Shown: positions 38,804 to 49,527 of the stretch, one piece after another
How positions within the stretch are numbered: the stretch's first letter is position 1
Layout of the letters: the number at the start of each line of letters is the position of its first letter
NCBI GenBank assembly: GCA_963706535.1
Contig: CAVPMU010000009.1
Coordinates: forward strand, 183,035 to 247,034
Length of the DNA: 64,000 nucleotides
Direction of reading: 5' to 3'
DNA from: RPQJ01 sp963706535
Lineage (GTDB): Bacteria; Pseudomonadota; Gammaproteobacteria; Steroidobacterales; Steroidobacteraceae
Notes under the pieces: model-generated
What the model saw: only the letters and a program-made list of their open reading frames with translations
Told to the model about the DNA's origin: nothing
Database searches by the model: none
Program-made: the position numbers and the translations under genes

Positions 38804-41251
38804 ATGTCTGGTGGGAACGACTGCATGAAGACTTCCAATGCAACTCGACAGTACGCCGGCGATGTGGTCACGTCTCGGGCAGCTTTTGACGCCAGATCCG
38901 GCAGCGTCCTCGAGCGCTTCATTTTCAACAACCGGCTGGTCATTATCAGCATCTGCGCGCTTATCACGATTTTTCTTGCGTATCAGGCTACCTCGCTGGA
39001 CATCAACGTCAGTTTTGAAAGGATGATGCCGCAGTCGCATCCTTTCATCAGGAACTATCAAGCCAACGCCGAATCGCTGCGCGGACTCGGGAACTCGGTA
39101 CGCATCGTAGTCGAGAACGCAAAGGGGGACATCTACGACCGTCGGTACCTGGAAATATTGAGAGACATCAATGACAAGGTGTTCCTGATCCCAGGTGTCG
39201 ATCGCTCCTTCATGAAGTCGCTCTGGATGCCCGTCGTTCGATGGACCGAGATCACGGACGAAGGGTACAAAGGCGGCTCAGTCATGCCCGACACCTACGA
39301 TGGCTCGCCGGAGAGCATTCTGGAGTTACGGGGAAACGTGCAGCGGGCCGGGATAATTGGTTCCATCGTCAGCAATGACCAGCGTTCGAGCATGATCTTC
39401 GTGCCTCTGCTCGAACATTACGGCGCCAACGAGGAGCAACTCGATTACGCCGCGTTTCACAAAGCGGTAAACGCGATTCGTACGCAATACGAGGCAGAAG
39501 GTGTCCGAGTCTTCGTCATCGGATTCGCGCAGCTGGGGGGGGACCTGATTCATGGCATGCGCGAGGTGTTTGCATACTTTCTTGTCGCCGCTCTTATCTG
39601 TATGGCTTTGATTTTCGTCTACACACGATGCATGCGCAGCACGCTGCTCGTGGTGTCGTGTTCAGTCGTTGCCGTAGGGTGGCAACTCGGCTTGATGCGC
39701 CTGTCGGGATTCGTGCTCGATCCATACTCCGTGCTGGTGCCGTTTCTCATTTTCGCCATCGGTGTATCGCACGGTACGCAGAAGATGAACGGCATCATGC
39801 AGGACATAGGCCGTGGCATCGATCGCTACGTTGCGGCCCGTTACACGTTTCGGCGTCTCTTTTTTGCCGGTCTCACAGCGTTGCTGGCTGACGCGGTCGG
39901 GTTTGCCGTCCTGGCAGTGGTCGACATTCCGGTCATACGGGCGCTCGCATTCACGGCGAGCATCGGCGTCGCGATACTCATATTGACAAATCTGATTCTC
40001 CTGCCGGTGCTGCTTTCGTACACAGGGGTCGGCGGCGCCGCGGCGAAACGAGCGCTCGAGTCCCTTGAGGGCGAACACCCACTGGTGCGCCATCTGAGCA
40101 GGTTCAGCAAGCGTTCTTGGGCGACAGTGGTTCTCGCCGGCGCAAGCTGTCTCTTCGTTGTCGGCGTCGTGACCAGCGGCAGCCTTAGGATAGGCGACCT
40201 CGACCCCGGGGCACCGGAACTACGGGTGGACTCGACCTATAACCGGGACAATGCCTACATCATGGCTCACTACGAGTTGTCCAGCGATCAATTTGCAGTG
40301 ATCGTCACGACTCCTGAGCCTGACGGCCTCGTCAACTACGAAGTCATCCTTGAGATGGATCGTCTGGAGCAGATGCTTCGTGGCCTGCCCGGAGTGCAGA
40401 CCACGGTGTCGCTAGGCAGCTTGACGCGACGGTACACGGCGGCCGGCTTTGAAGGTTCGCCGAAGTGGGTGACGATCAACCGAGACACGTACGTCACCGC
40501 GGACGCCATCAACTACGTGGCACCGTCCAATCCGGAATTGATCAATGGTGAGCGCTCGGTTGCGTCGGTAGTCGTGTTTCTGTCCGACCACAAAGCGGAA
40601 ACACTCAACCGGGTGGTAGAGGCCGTGGAGGCTTTCGCGGAGAAGCACAATGCGCCCCGCTACCAGTTCCTGCTGGCGGCTGGGACGTTGGGCATCGAGG
40701 CGGCCACAAACATTGCTGTCGCGCAGTCCAATCGTGTAATGCTGTTGTATGTCTACGGCGCCGTCGTTCTGCTGTGCTACGTGACCTTCCGATCCTGGCG
40801 GGCAGTGGTGGTGGCAATTCTGCCGCTTGTGCTGACGTCCATCCTTTGCGAGGCTCTGATGGTCGCTTTGGGCATCGGCGTGAAAGTTGCGACCTTGCCC
40901 GTGACCGCGCTCGGCGTCGGCATCGGTGTCGATTACTCCCTCTATCTCCTGACGGTGTTTCTCGTCCATCAACGTAGAGGGATGTCGGTCCGGGAGGCCT
41001 ACTCTCAGTCGCTGGCGTTTACTGGGAAGGTCGTCGCTCTCATCGGCGTGTCGTTGGCGACGGCAGTTGCAACGTGGGCGTGGTCACCGATCAAGTTCCA
41101 GGCGAACATGGGCATTCTGCTGGCGTTCATGTTCATCTGGAACATGCTGGGGGCGCTGGTCCTGGTACCAAGCCTCGCGGCATTTCTGTTGCAACCGGGC
41201 GCGCCTCGGGCGGCGAACGCCGGCGTTGTCGGCGAGGTGGCCGATGCGTGA
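38804..41251 (+). CDS. RND superfamily (MMPL-type) transporter
   Basis: 815 residues with the RND half-repeat layout. One helix (about 43-62) and a large periplasmic loop are followed by five helices (about 255-405). A second single helix (about 440), second loop and five more helices (about 640-800) complete it. The second half keeps the proton-relay-like GVGIGVDYSLYLL, while the first half has FAIGVSHGTQKM, as usual for this single-gene 'predicted exporter' branch. Likely moves a hydrophobic lipid or steroid-like molecule; direction unknown. Start 38804, or 38825 (MKTSN). Confidence 0.9.
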   Translation: MSGGNDCMKTSNATRQYAGDVVTSRAAFDARSGSVLERFIFNNRLVIISICALITIFLAYQATSLDINVSFERMMPQSHPFIRNYQANAESLRGLGNSVRIVVENAKGDIYDRRYLEILRDINDKVFLIPGVDRSFMKSLWMPVVRWTEITDEGYKGGSVMPDTYDGSPESILELRGNVQRAGIIGSIVSNDQRSSMIFVPLLEHYGANEEQLDYAAFHKAVNAIRTQYEAEGVRVFVIGFAQLGGDLIHGMREVFAYFLVAALICMALIFVYTRCMRSTLLVVSCSVVAVGWQLGLMRLSGFVLDPYSVLVPFLIFAIGVSHGTQKMNGIMQDIGRGIDRYVAARYTFRRLFFAGLTALLADAVGFAVLAVVDIPVIRALAFTASIGVAILILTNLILLPVLLSYTGVGGAAAKRALESLEGEHPLVRHLSRFSKRSWATVVLAGASCLFVVGVVTSGSLRIGDLDPGAPELRVDSTYNRDNAYIMAHYELSSDQFAVIVTTPEPDGLVNYEVILEMDRLEQMLRGLPGVQTTVSLGSLTRRYTAAGFEGSPKWVTINRDTYVTADAINYVAPSNPELINGERSVASVVVFLSDHKAETLNRVVEAVEAFAEKHNAPRYQFLLAAGTLGIEAATNIAVAQSNRVMLLYVYGAVVLLCYVTFRSWRAVVVAILPLVLTSILCEALMVALGIGVKVATLPVTALGVGIGVDYSLYLLTVFLVHQRRGMSVREAYSQSLAFTGKVVALIGVSLATAVATWAWSPIKFQANMGILLAFMFIWNMLGALVLVPSLAAFLLQPGAPRAANAGVVGEVADA

Positions 41252-41406
41252 CCAGCGAGAAATTGGCCGCCTTGCCGGTCCGGGATGGCGGCGGTGCGGG
41301 CCGCGGATGGATGATGAGGCTGCGGCATTGTGAGCGCCGCCTCGCTACTGTGGCGCGGAGACGTCCGCGAGCGCCGTGAAGGCGCCTTCAAACTTGGAAG
41401 TCCGAA

Positions 41407-42591
41407 ATGACAGGTGCAGTCGTCGTATCCACGGCCCGAACGCCGATTGGCAAGGCGTTTCGCGGAGCCTTCAATAACACCAAGGCGCCCACACTCGGCG
41501 CTCATGCCGTCCGTGAGGCCCTGAGGCGGGCAGATGTGGACCGTGGCGAAGTCGATGATGTCATTATGGGTGCGGCGCTCCAAGCAGGCAGCAGCGGATG
41601 GAACATCGGTCGAATGTGCGCCCTCGCGGCCGGACTGCCCGATACGGTGTCCGGCATGAGCGTGGATCGGCAGTGTGCATCAGGCCTGATGAGCGTGGCC
41701 ACCGCTGCGAAGCAGATCATGCATGACGGACAATCCATAGTGGTTGCCGGTGGGGTCGACTCGATCAGTCTTGTACAGAACAGGGCGTTCGAGTGGGTGG
41801 CTTCGGAGCATGACGAAAACGTCCTGCGGGCGGCGCCGAACGCCTACATGCCGATGGTTCAGACCGCCGAGATCGTTGCGGCACGATACGGCATACGCCG
41901 CGAACCGCAGGATGCGTACGGAGTGCAGAGTCAACTTCGTGCTGCAGCTGCATGCAAGGCGGGTAGATTTGACGCGGAGATTGCCCCGATCGCCGTAAGG
42001 AAGCTCGTGGTCGACAAGCTGACGAAGCGGCAGTGGCTTCAGGACACGTACGTGCGCTCGGATGAAGGCATTCGCCCGGACACCAGCGCAGAGCTTGTGG
42101 CAAGGCTGGAGCCGGTGCTGGCGGGTGGCTGCGTGACGGCGGGCAATGCGTCGCAGTTATCGGACGGGGCCTCGGCCTGCGTTCTGATGGACGAAAGATT
42201 GGCGGAGAAGAGAGGCCTGCGGCCGTTAGGCATCTATCTCGGCATGGCGGTCGCCGGCTGCGCACCGGACGAAATGGGCATTGGGCCAGTATTTGCGATA
42301 CCGAAACTACTGGAGCGTACTGGCGTCAGATTGGACGACGTAGGTCTTTGGGAGTTGAACGAGGCGTTTGCCGTACAGGTTCTCTACTGTCGGGACAAAC
42401 TCGGCATCCCGGATGAACTGCTGAACGTGGACGGCGGTGCCATTGCCGTCGGACACCCGTATGGAATGACGGGGAGCCGCTTGATCGGTCACGCGTTGAT
42501 CGAGGGTAAGCGGCGTGGCGTCAAGTATGTCGTCGTAGCGATGTGCGTCGGCGGAGGGATGGGAGCCGCCGCAATGTTCGGCGTCCTCTAG
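41407..42591 (+). CDS. Thiolase (acetyl-CoA C-acyltransferase)
   Basis: Cleaves 3-oxoacyl-CoA with CoA. 394 residues. The nucleophile Cys (C90) is in SVDRQCASGLMSV, the His in GGAIAVGHPYGMTGSR and the second Cys in VVAMCVGGGMGAAAMF, so all three catalytic residues are present. The TAG stop is part of the CTAG target of IS1182 copy 2, so the native last residues may have been replaced, but the length is complete for the family. It sits 155 bp after the RND gene. Confidence 0.95.
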   Translation: MTGAVVVSTARTPIGKAFRGAFNNTKAPTLGAHAVREALRRADVDRGEVDDVIMGAALQAGSSGWNIGRMCALAAGLPDTVSGMSVDRQCASGLMSVATAAKQIMHDGQSIVVAGGVDSISLVQNRAFEWVASEHDENVLRAAPNAYMPMVQTAEIVAARYGIRREPQDAYGVQSQLRAAAACKAGRFDAEIAPIAVRKLVVDKLTKRQWLQDTYVRSDEGIRPDTSAELVARLEPVLAGGCVTAGNASQLSDGASACVLMDERLAEKRGLRPLGIYLGMAVAGCAPDEMGIGPVFAIPKLLERTGVRLDDVGLWELNEAFAVQVLYCRDKLGIPDELLNVDGGAIAVGHPYGMTGSRLIGHALIEGKRRGVKYVVVAMCVGGGMGAAAMFGVL

Positions 42592-44082
42592 CAGCCTGTC
42601 GGACTGAGCTTTTCAGTTGAACGGACAACAACCTGGTCGGCGCTTGGAGTCATGTGGGTGTTGATCGAAAGTCGTGAGTTGAGTGGTCGCGATGCGCTCT
42701 CAGCAGGGCTGCATCGCAAACATGCGCTTGATGTTCCAGCTCATGGTCACCAGGTTCCATTCGCCGCTGACGTTCTCGAGTCCTCGCAACAGCGTTTGGC
42801 GATAACCCATCACGGATTTGATGATGATGCCGAACACCGGTTCCGGGGTCTGCTTGCGCAAGGCGTAGAGTTTTCGGCCGGCCGGCGTCTGCAATCGATG
42901 TGCCATCTGCTGCAGCGGGGTGGCCGAAGCCGGCGGTGCTTTGGGCGCCGGTGCAAAGCGCTGCCGCCAGCCCGGATGATGCCGCGTGCGCCCCAGCGCG
43001 ATCAACGGTTCGATCTGCGCGGCCGCACATTGCTCGACGTTGGCCTCGCTGAAGTACCCGTTGTCAGCCAGGATCCGCCGGCTGCGCCCCAGTGCTGGTG
43101 GCAGCGCCTTGAGCTTCGCGATCATCGGCGTCAGCTGCCGTTTATCGTTGCCCGCCTGGCTGACCGCGTTGGCGACCACCAGCAGGCTGCCGGCCGCCAC
43201 CACGGCCTGAGCGTTGTAACACTGCTCGAACCCACCACCGGCCACCTTCATGATGCGCGAGTCTTCGTCGGTCAGATTGAGCTGATCGTGCTCACGCACG
43301 CCGCCGCTCGGCGGCGCGGGCGGCCGGCCACCGGGCTTCTTGCCGGTGAGCTTTTCCTGCTCGGCCCGCGCTTCGATCCTGGCCTTCGCCTCGGCAATGG
43401 CCGCCAGGCGCGTCTCGCGGCGCTCCAACTCCTCGGGGATCGACATCCCATCGGGAAGATCCGCCGCATCGGCCTGCGCGGCCAGACGCAGCAGTTGCCG
43501 GACCTCGCGCTTCAGCTGCTGCTCGATCTTCTTCACATGACCGTACGAGAGCGCGCTGTGCCGGCTCGCATTGGCATGGACCTTGGTGCCATCGATCGCC
43601 ACGGTGCCCAGCTTGAGCAGGCCCATCGCACGGGCCAGCTTCAGCACCTCGACAAACAACCCCTCGATCGGCCCGAGAAAGCGCTTGCGAAACGCCGCAA
43701 TCGTGTCGTGATCGGGATGCTCATTGCCGGCCAGATAGCGAAACGCCACCGAGTCGTAGGTCGCCCGCTCAATCGCCCGGCTGGAAAACACGCCGGTCGC
43801 GTAGCCGTAGACCAGCAGCCCCAGCAGCATCGCCGGATGGTAGGACGCCGAGCCCGATCCCCGGTACGCCTTGACCAGCGCCGACAAATCCAGCTGGTCG
43901 ATCACTTCCACCACGAAGCGCGCCAGGTGCCGTTGCGGCAGCCACTCGTCCACCGACGGTGGCAACAGGAATACCGTGTCGCGGTTGATCGGCCGAAAGT
44001 TGCTCATGAGATCTCGCAGCGACGAGGAAACTGCCCGTGATTATCGCGTATCTTGACTCGTTAAGTCCGACAGGCTGACTAG
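42588..44082 (-). mobile_element. IS1182 family insertion sequence (subgroup B), copy 2
   Basis: The left terminus cagcctgtcggact begins at 42592 after CTAG. The right terminus agtccgacaggctg is followed by one extra A and then CTAG (44079-44082). Same orientation as copy 1. The inserted CTAG supplies the thiolase stop codon. Confidence 0.9.
42700..44007 (-). CDS. IS1182 family transposase, copy 2 (in-frame deletion)
   Basis: 435 residues, otherwise almost identical to copy 1. An in-frame loss removes about 19 residues of the charged coiled segment (EERLEREQAEYQAKLAARA), and one residue is added near the C-terminus (FGIIIKSVMG). Asp, Asp and Glu catalytic positions are retained, so activity is possible. 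Confidence 0.9.
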   Translation of the reverse strand: MSNFRPINRDTVFLLPPSVDEWLPQRHLARFVVEVIDQLDLSALVKAYRGSGSASYHPAMLLGLLVYGYATGVFSSRAIERATYDSVAFRYLAGNEHPDHDTIAAFRKRFLGPIEGLFVEVLKLARAMGLLKLGTVAIDGTKVHANASRHSALSYGHVKKIEQQLKREVRQLLRLAAQADAADLPDGMSIPEELERRETRLAAIAEAKARIEARAEQEKLTGKKPGGRPPAPPSGGVREHDQLNLTDEDSRIMKVAGGGFEQCYNAQAVVAAGSLLVVANAVSQAGNDKRQLTPMIAKLKALPPALGRSRRILADNGYFSEANVEQCAAAQIEPLIALGRTRHHPGWRQRFAPAPKAPPASATPLQQMAHRLQTPAGRKLYALRKQTPEPVFGIIIKSVMGYRQTLLRGLENVSGEWNLVTMSWNIKRMFAMQPC

Positions 44083-44159
44083 GGAGGCTCTGCACAGGTG
44101 GTCATAGCTGAAGGATACTGCGTGCAGCGAGCAGTCGCCGTCAGGGCTCGAGAGGCTCG

Positions 44160-45170
44160 ATGACGCAGACGACTTTTGCATCGGCCGCCTGGGAGAAGAA
44201 GGGCGAGGTGACCTGCCGGCAGCGGTGTCTCGGTGAGATGGACCAAGTTGTCCCGTGGCTGCCGATGGTGGCGCTGATCGAGCCGCACTACGCGAAGGCC
44301 GGCAGCGGCACCCAGCCGATGCCGTTAGAGCAAATGCTGCGGAGTCACTTCATACCGCAGTCGCTCAACCTCTCCGACCCGGCGATGGAAGACGCGTTGT
44401 ACGACTTGGAGTCGATGCGCCGCCGTCGACCAAGAACGAGGCGCAGGCGCGCTACTCTGAGATGAAGCGGGGCAAGACGAACTCGCGGGAGTGGCGCTTC
44501 GGGATGAATGCGCACGTCGGCACCGACCGGCGCGGACTGGTGCACACGCCGGTGACCACGCATGCCGGTGCCGCTGACATCAGCCAGCTGCCGCAGCTGT
44601 TGCGCGGCGAGGAGCACGAGCTCTACGGGGACCAGGTCTACTGGAGCGCGATGCACCGCGTGGCTGCCCAGACGCAGGGCGCGCGCTATCGTGTGAACCG
44701 CCGGCCGGCCCCCGGCCCTCGGCTCACCGAACACCAGCGCCGACGGAACCGCCTGCGCTCGGCGAACCCGCTTTGCGGGTGCTCAAGCAGCTGTGGGGCT
44801 ACAGGACGGTCCGCTACCGTGGCCTCGCAACGAACACGACGCGGCTGTTCAAGATGTCTGCGCTCGCCAAGTTGTATCTGGCGCGACGATGCTTGCTGGC
44901 GCGACGGGAGAGGTGTCCATGTTGAGCGCCGAAAGCCGCAGAACGACGCGAAAAGCCCCGCCAAATCGCTCGCGATGGCGCTTGGAACGTGCAAAGCATG
45001 GGAAGTTGCATATGGGGCACCACACGGGCATTGCGTCGGTGACCATTACGTGGGCCTAACGATGTCTCTTCGCGTGGGGGCGGAAGCGCTATCCGATCGT
45101 TCAGCTGTCTACAGTGTCGGTCGCGGCCTCGTCAGCCGTGTTCCGTCGTCTACCGGAACCAGGAGCCAGT
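44160..45170 (+). pseudogene. IS5 family transposase remnant
   Basis: The N-terminal part TTFASAAWEKKGEVTCRQRCLGEMDQVVPWLPMVALIEPHY...DPAMEDALYDLESMRRR is typical IS5. The frame then shifts and the catalytic centre resumes as PSTKNEAQARYSEMKRGKTNSREWRFGMNAHVGTDRRGLVHTPVTT. The segment containing the first DDE residue is missing and the C-terminal third is degenerate. The remnant fills the space between IS1182 copy 2 and the second ligase gene. Confidence 0.82.
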
Positions 45171-45183
45171 AAGCGATACCATC

Positions 45184-46845
45184 ATGAGAACGTACGAAGA
45201 CTATAGTCACCTGACGCTCGCGTCTCCGAAGATGAAGGACTGGGTGCTGGGTTCCGTTCTGGAACAGAGAGCCCGGAGGAGCCCGAGCAAAGAGTTCCTT
45301 CAGTGGAAGACACTTCCGCCGGTCACATTTTCCGAGACCAATAGCATCGTGAATCGTCTAGCTCACGGAATGTCGGCAGGCGGCCTTGGTAAGGGCGACA
45401 ATTGCGCGATCATGTTGCCGAACTGCCTCGAATACATCTACACGTGGTTCGCATTGAGCAAACTGGGTGCCGTCGAGGTGCCGGTAAACAATTCGTATAA
45501 AGGGTACTTTCTGGCGCACGTACTGAATACGACGAGGGCCAGGACGGCGATCATTCATAAGGAGTATCTGGATAGCTTCCTGAACTGCGCAAGCGAGGCA
45601 CCAGACCTCCGGGTACTGTATGTGCTGGGTCTCGATAAGACGTTCGCGGATCCGCGTGAGCAGAATGTCGTGCAAATCCGACGCTACGAGGAACTACTCA
45701 CCGACGACGACTCAAATCCAGAGGTCCAGGTGAACTACTTCGACCCGGGGGCCATCCTGTTTACATCTGGCACGACTGGGCCGTCCAAGGGGGTGATGAT
45801 GCCCCATGCGCAGCTATATTTTTACGCCGAGCAACTCAAGAATCTGGTCCAGCTCACTGAAGACGACGTGTACATGACGGCAAATCCGTTCTTTCACGTC
45901 AATGCTCAGACCATGACGATCTATCCGTCCCTCATCGCAGGGTGCAAGGCCTGCTTCTACGAGAAGTTCAGTGCCAGCAAGTGGACGGCGCGGCTCGGCG
46001 AAAGTCGAGCAACGGTGACAAATCTCCTGGGCGCGATGATGGAGTTGATTTGGCAGCAGCCAGAGAGTGCCGCTGACGCGGAGCATGAGCTTCGCGCAGT
46101 CTTCGCGGCCCCGACACCGTACGCGATAAAGGGCGGATTCATGAAGCGATTCGCGATCGACTACATCACTGAGGTGTACGGGCAGACAGAGGTGAGCTTG
46201 CCAATAATGACGCCGTACGGGGAGGAGCGTCCCCCAGGGGCGGTCGGTATGCTCGTGTCAGAATGGTTTGACGCCAAACTGGTAGATCCAAATACCGACG
46301 AAGAGGTTCCCGACGGGGGAATGGGGGAATTGATAATCAGGCACAAGTGTCCATGGACCATCACGCAAGGTTATTACGGAATGCCGGAGGAGACGGCGAA
46401 GGCATTTCGCAATCTTTGGTTCCACACAGGCGATGGTCTCAAGCGGGATCAAGATGGCTGGTACTACCTGATTGACAGAATCAAGGACGCATTGCGCAGG
46501 AAGGGGGAGAACATTTCGTCATACGAGGTCGAGAAGATCATCTCGGCTCACCCGGCGGTGAGTCAGTGCGCGGTAATCGGGTTACCAGCGGCGGCCGGTC
46601 ATGAAGACGAAATAAAGGCGTGCATCGTCACGAACGGCAGTCGGGAGATTACTCCGCAGGCGATCATCGAATGGTGTGAAGAGAATCTGCCGAGCTTCAT
46701 GATTCCGAGGTATATCGAGATCATGGAGGATCTGCCGAGAACGCCGAACGAGAAGATAAAAAAGAAGGTTCTGCGTGAGAGCGGTCTGAACGAATTCACC
46801 TGGGACCGGGTGACGGCCGGCGTTAAACTCCGGAGTGAGGTTTGA
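45184..46845 (+). CDS. AMP-dependent acyl-CoA ligase (CaiC-like)
   Basis: 553 residues. P-loop AILFTSGTTGPSKGVMMPHAQ, motif TEVYGQTEVSLPI, and C-terminal LWFHTGDGLKRDQDGWYYLIDRIKDALRRKGENISSYEVE with the Lys region RTPNEKIKKKVLRE. The layout resembles crotonobetaine/carnitine-CoA ligases and steroid-acid CoA ligases more than long-chain fatty acid ligases. Its original upstream region is replaced by the IS5 remnant. Probably co-transcribed with the SDR gene 107 bp on. Confidence 0.92.
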   Translation: MRTYEDYSHLTLASPKMKDWVLGSVLEQRARRSPSKEFLQWKTLPPVTFSETNSIVNRLAHGMSAGGLGKGDNCAIMLPNCLEYIYTWFALSKLGAVEVPVNNSYKGYFLAHVLNTTRARTAIIHKEYLDSFLNCASEAPDLRVLYVLGLDKTFADPREQNVVQIRRYEELLTDDDSNPEVQVNYFDPGAILFTSGTTGPSKGVMMPHAQLYFYAEQLKNLVQLTEDDVYMTANPFFHVNAQTMTIYPSLIAGCKACFYEKFSASKWTARLGESRATVTNLLGAMMELIWQQPESAADAEHELRAVFAAPTPYAIKGGFMKRFAIDYITEVYGQTEVSLPIMTPYGEERPPGAVGMLVSEWFDAKLVDPNTDEEVPDGGMGELIIRHKCPWTITQGYYGMPEETAKAFRNLWFHTGDGLKRDQDGWYYLIDRIKDALRRKGENISSYEVEKIISAHPAVSQCAVIGLPAAAGHEDEIKACIVTNGSREITPQAIIEWCEENLPSFMIPRYIEIMEDLPRTPNEKIKKKVLRESGLNEFTWDRVTAGVKLRSEV

Positions 46846-46952
46846 CGAGCAATGGACTGCGGACTGCGCGTCGTCGCCGGGCATCGGCGCAGAGGTTCTG
46901 GCTGCGAGAACGGGTGTCGCCGGACGGTGCTGGCGTATTCGGCTTGAGATGA

Positions 46953-47738
46953 ATGGCACATGTTATGAAGCTCAATCGCACGTTTGATCTCAATGGAAAG
47001 GTGGCGCTGATCACTGGGGCCTCCAGTGGCCTCGGTCAACGATTCGCCGCTGTATTGGCTGAAGGTGGCGCGCGTGTCGGTCTGGTTGCGCGTCGCGTCG
47101 ACGCTCTTGAAGCCGCGGCGGCGGAGATCCGCAAGCAGGGCGGCACGGCGAGTACGGCTCGCATGGACGTCTGCGAAGTGGCCTCGATTGAATCAGCCAT
47201 CGTAGAAGTGGAGGCGGCCTTGGGACCGATTGACATCTTGGTCAACAGTTCCGGTGCGTCGGTGGTGAAGCCGATTCTTGAGCACAGCGAGGCGGACTGG
47301 GATGCGGTGCTGGACGTCAATCTCAAAGGAGCGTTCTTCGTTGCGACGCACGTCGCCCGCCGGATGCGGGCCAATGGTCGGGGTGGCAGCATCATCAACA
47401 TTGAATCGATTCTCAGCTTTCGTCAGATTCGGCAGCTTGCACCGTATGCGGCATCGAAGGCGGGCCTCACGCAGCTGACGCGAAGCATGGCGCTGGAAAT
47501 GGCGCGCGACAAGATTCGCGTCAACGGTATCGCTCCCGGCTATTTTGCGACGGACATGAATCGTGCTCTGTTCGAAACGGAGTTGGGAGACGCGCTGATT
47601 CGGCGCATTCCGCAGCGCCGTCTGGGCGAGATGTCGGATCTCGACGGGCCGCTCTTGTTGCTCGCGTCCGACGCTTCGCGCTACATGACAGGTGCGACGA
47701 TAGTGGTGGACGGCGGACATGTCGTCAGCGGACTTTGA
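46953..47738 (+). CDS. SDR family oxidoreductase
   Basis: 261 residues from 46953, or 46965 (MKLNRTFDL). GKVALITGASSGLGQRFA, NSSGASVV, IINIESILSF (the usual catalytic Ser is in this stretch) and the intact YAASKAG are visible, ending YMTGATIVVDGGHVV. It resembles 3-oxoacyl reductases and hydroxysteroid dehydrogenases. An IS66 element begins about 80 bp after the stop. Confidence 0.92.
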   Translation: MAHVMKLNRTFDLNGKVALITGASSGLGQRFAAVLAEGGARVGLVARRVDALEAAAAEIRKQGGTASTARMDVCEVASIESAIVEVEAALGPIDILVNSSGASVVKPILEHSEADWDAVLDVNLKGAFFVATHVARRMRANGRGGSIINIESILSFRQIRQLAPYAASKAGLTQLTRSMALEMARDKIRVNGIAPGYFATDMNRALFETELGDALIRRIPQRRLGEMSDLDGPLLLLASDASRYMTGATIVVDGGHVVSGL

Positions 47739-47844
47739 ATTGTGATTCAAACACCGCCCGGGAGAGTGTCTGAATTTCTGGTTCGTCAGCAACATCGGTG
47801 GGTGATCGGTGGCTCGGGTGTAAGCCATCCATTAACCGCGGTCT

Positions 47845-49160
47845 TTACGAGTCGGGCGTGATCTGAGCGGCGATCGGTAGCAGCGCCTCGATATCGGCGA
47901 CGGTGGTCGCCTGCGGCAATTCGCTGAACAGGCGACGCAGATACGCGTACGGCTCGAGGCCATTCGCTTTGGCGGTCGAGGTCAGGCTGTAAAGCGCAGC
48001 GCTCGCCCGGGCCCCTTGGGCCGTGTCGGCGAACAACCAGTTGCGACCGAGCACGAACGGCCGGATCGCGTTCTCGGCCAGGTTGGTGTCGATCGCGAGG
48101 CGCGGATCGTCGATGTAGCGCACCAGCTTCGGCCACTGCGTCAGCAGGTAGCCGAGCGCCTCGCCGAGCTTGCCGGACGGCAGCGTCTGGCGCACCAGCG
48201 CCTCGGCCCAGGCGTGCAGGGAGGCGAGCTGCGGCCGGGCCTGGTCGTGGCGGACCCGCTGTCGTTGGTCCGGTTCGAGAGCCTTCGTCTCGCGCTCGAG
48301 GGTGTACAGCGCGTCGATGCGCCGCACGGCCTCGTGGGCCGCGGTCGCGGTCTTCTGCTCGGCGCGCGGCAGCGCCTTGATCGCCTCGAAGAACCGCCGT
48401 CGCGCATGGGCCATGCAGCCGACGTGCGTGAGCGCGAGTCGGGTGGCGACGCCGTCGTAGGCGCCATAGCCATCGCTCTGCACGTAGCCCTGACACTCCG
48501 CGAGCAGCCGTTCGGCGACCGCGCCGCCGCGACTCGCGTCGTAGTCGAACAGGATCAGCCGTTGCCCCGGCGGACCGGCCACCCGCACCCACATCCAGTG
48601 TTCCGTACTCGGGGCCCGCGCGCTCTTCAGCACCTGCACCGGCGTCTCGTCGATGCGCACGTAGCCCGAGCCCCGGATCCGCTCGTCCATCAGGTTCAGC
48701 AGCGGGGTCAGCGGCGTGAGCAGCCCGATCATCCACGCCGCCTGGGTCGCCCGTGGCAGGTGGATGCCGTGGCGGGCGAAGATCCGCTCCTGGCGATGCA
48801 GCGGCAGGCCGTCGACGTACTTGGCCGTGACCAGGTGTGCGAGCAGTCCCGGGGCGGCGTTGCTCTTCGGCAGGATCTGCGCCGCCACGGGCGCGAGAGC
48901 TCCACGAGCGTCTCGATCTCATTGAACAGCCCGCCCTGACCGGGCGCCTCGCCGAGCTTCTCGCGGCTCGCACCCCAGCGGTCCGCCTTCAGCACCCGCA
49001 GCGCTTCTTCGAGCAGCCGAATCCGTTGCTCGCGCTGGGCCAGGAGCTCGTCACGACGCAGCAGATCCGCACGCAGCGCGGCGTTCGCCTCCTCGAGCAG
49101 CGCGGCGCGCACCAGTGCGCCGTGCGGGTCGTTCGATGCCAAAGGGGTGCGCTCCAACAT
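47845..49160 (-). pseudogene. IS66 TnpC transposase, internal deletion and frameshift, copy 1
   Basis: N-terminal coiled region from 49160 (MLERTPLASNDPHGALVRAALLEEANAALRADLLRRDELL) reaches GLFNEIETLVELSR. The zinc-binding middle segment found in complete TnpC is absent. After a frame change near 48895-48905 the catalytic part resumes as PVAAQILPKSNAAPGLLAHLVTAKYVDGLPLHRQE and runs to 47845, with SDGYGAYDG and NLAENAIRPF retained. The copy at 62667 has the identical defect. Confidence 0.87.
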
Positions 49161-49230
49161 GCGCGCATTATCGCATGTCGGATCACACGATGTGCGTGCC
49201 AATGCCGGTATTTACAGCCTTTCGCGCCGC

Positions 49231-49527
49231 TCAGCCAACGCGGCGAAACTCGAGATCACGATGCCCGCGACGCACCACGTCAAAGCCGTCGAGCAGCGCG
49301 TTCAACTCCCGCCCCTCCAGCCGCTTGCTCCACAGGCACAGACCGTTGCGCTCCCAGTACACGATCTTCACCCGGTCGCGCCGGCGGTTCGAGAAACAAA
49401 ACAACGCTGACTCAAACACGCTGCGCTGCAGACTGTGCTCGACCAGCAGCGCCAACCCGTTCGCCTGACGACGCATGTCGACCGGCGCCGCGCACAGGTA
49501 CACCGCCACCTCCGGCCCCGGCCGCAT
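49231..49527 (-). CDS. IS66 TnpB accessory protein
   Basis: 98 residues from MRPGPEVAVYLCAAPVDMRRQANGLALLVEHSLQ, with the family core FCFSNRRRDRVKIVYWERNGLCLWSKRLE. It is shorter than the usual 110-120 residues because part of the segment after KRLE is missing. The start overlaps the tnpA stop (TGATG), as normal for IS66. Confidence 0.82.
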   Translation of the reverse strand: MRPGPEVAVYLCAAPVDMRRQANGLALLVEHSLQRSVFESALFCFSNRRRDRVKIVYWERNGLCLWSKRLEGRELNALLDGFDVVRRGHRDLEFRRVG

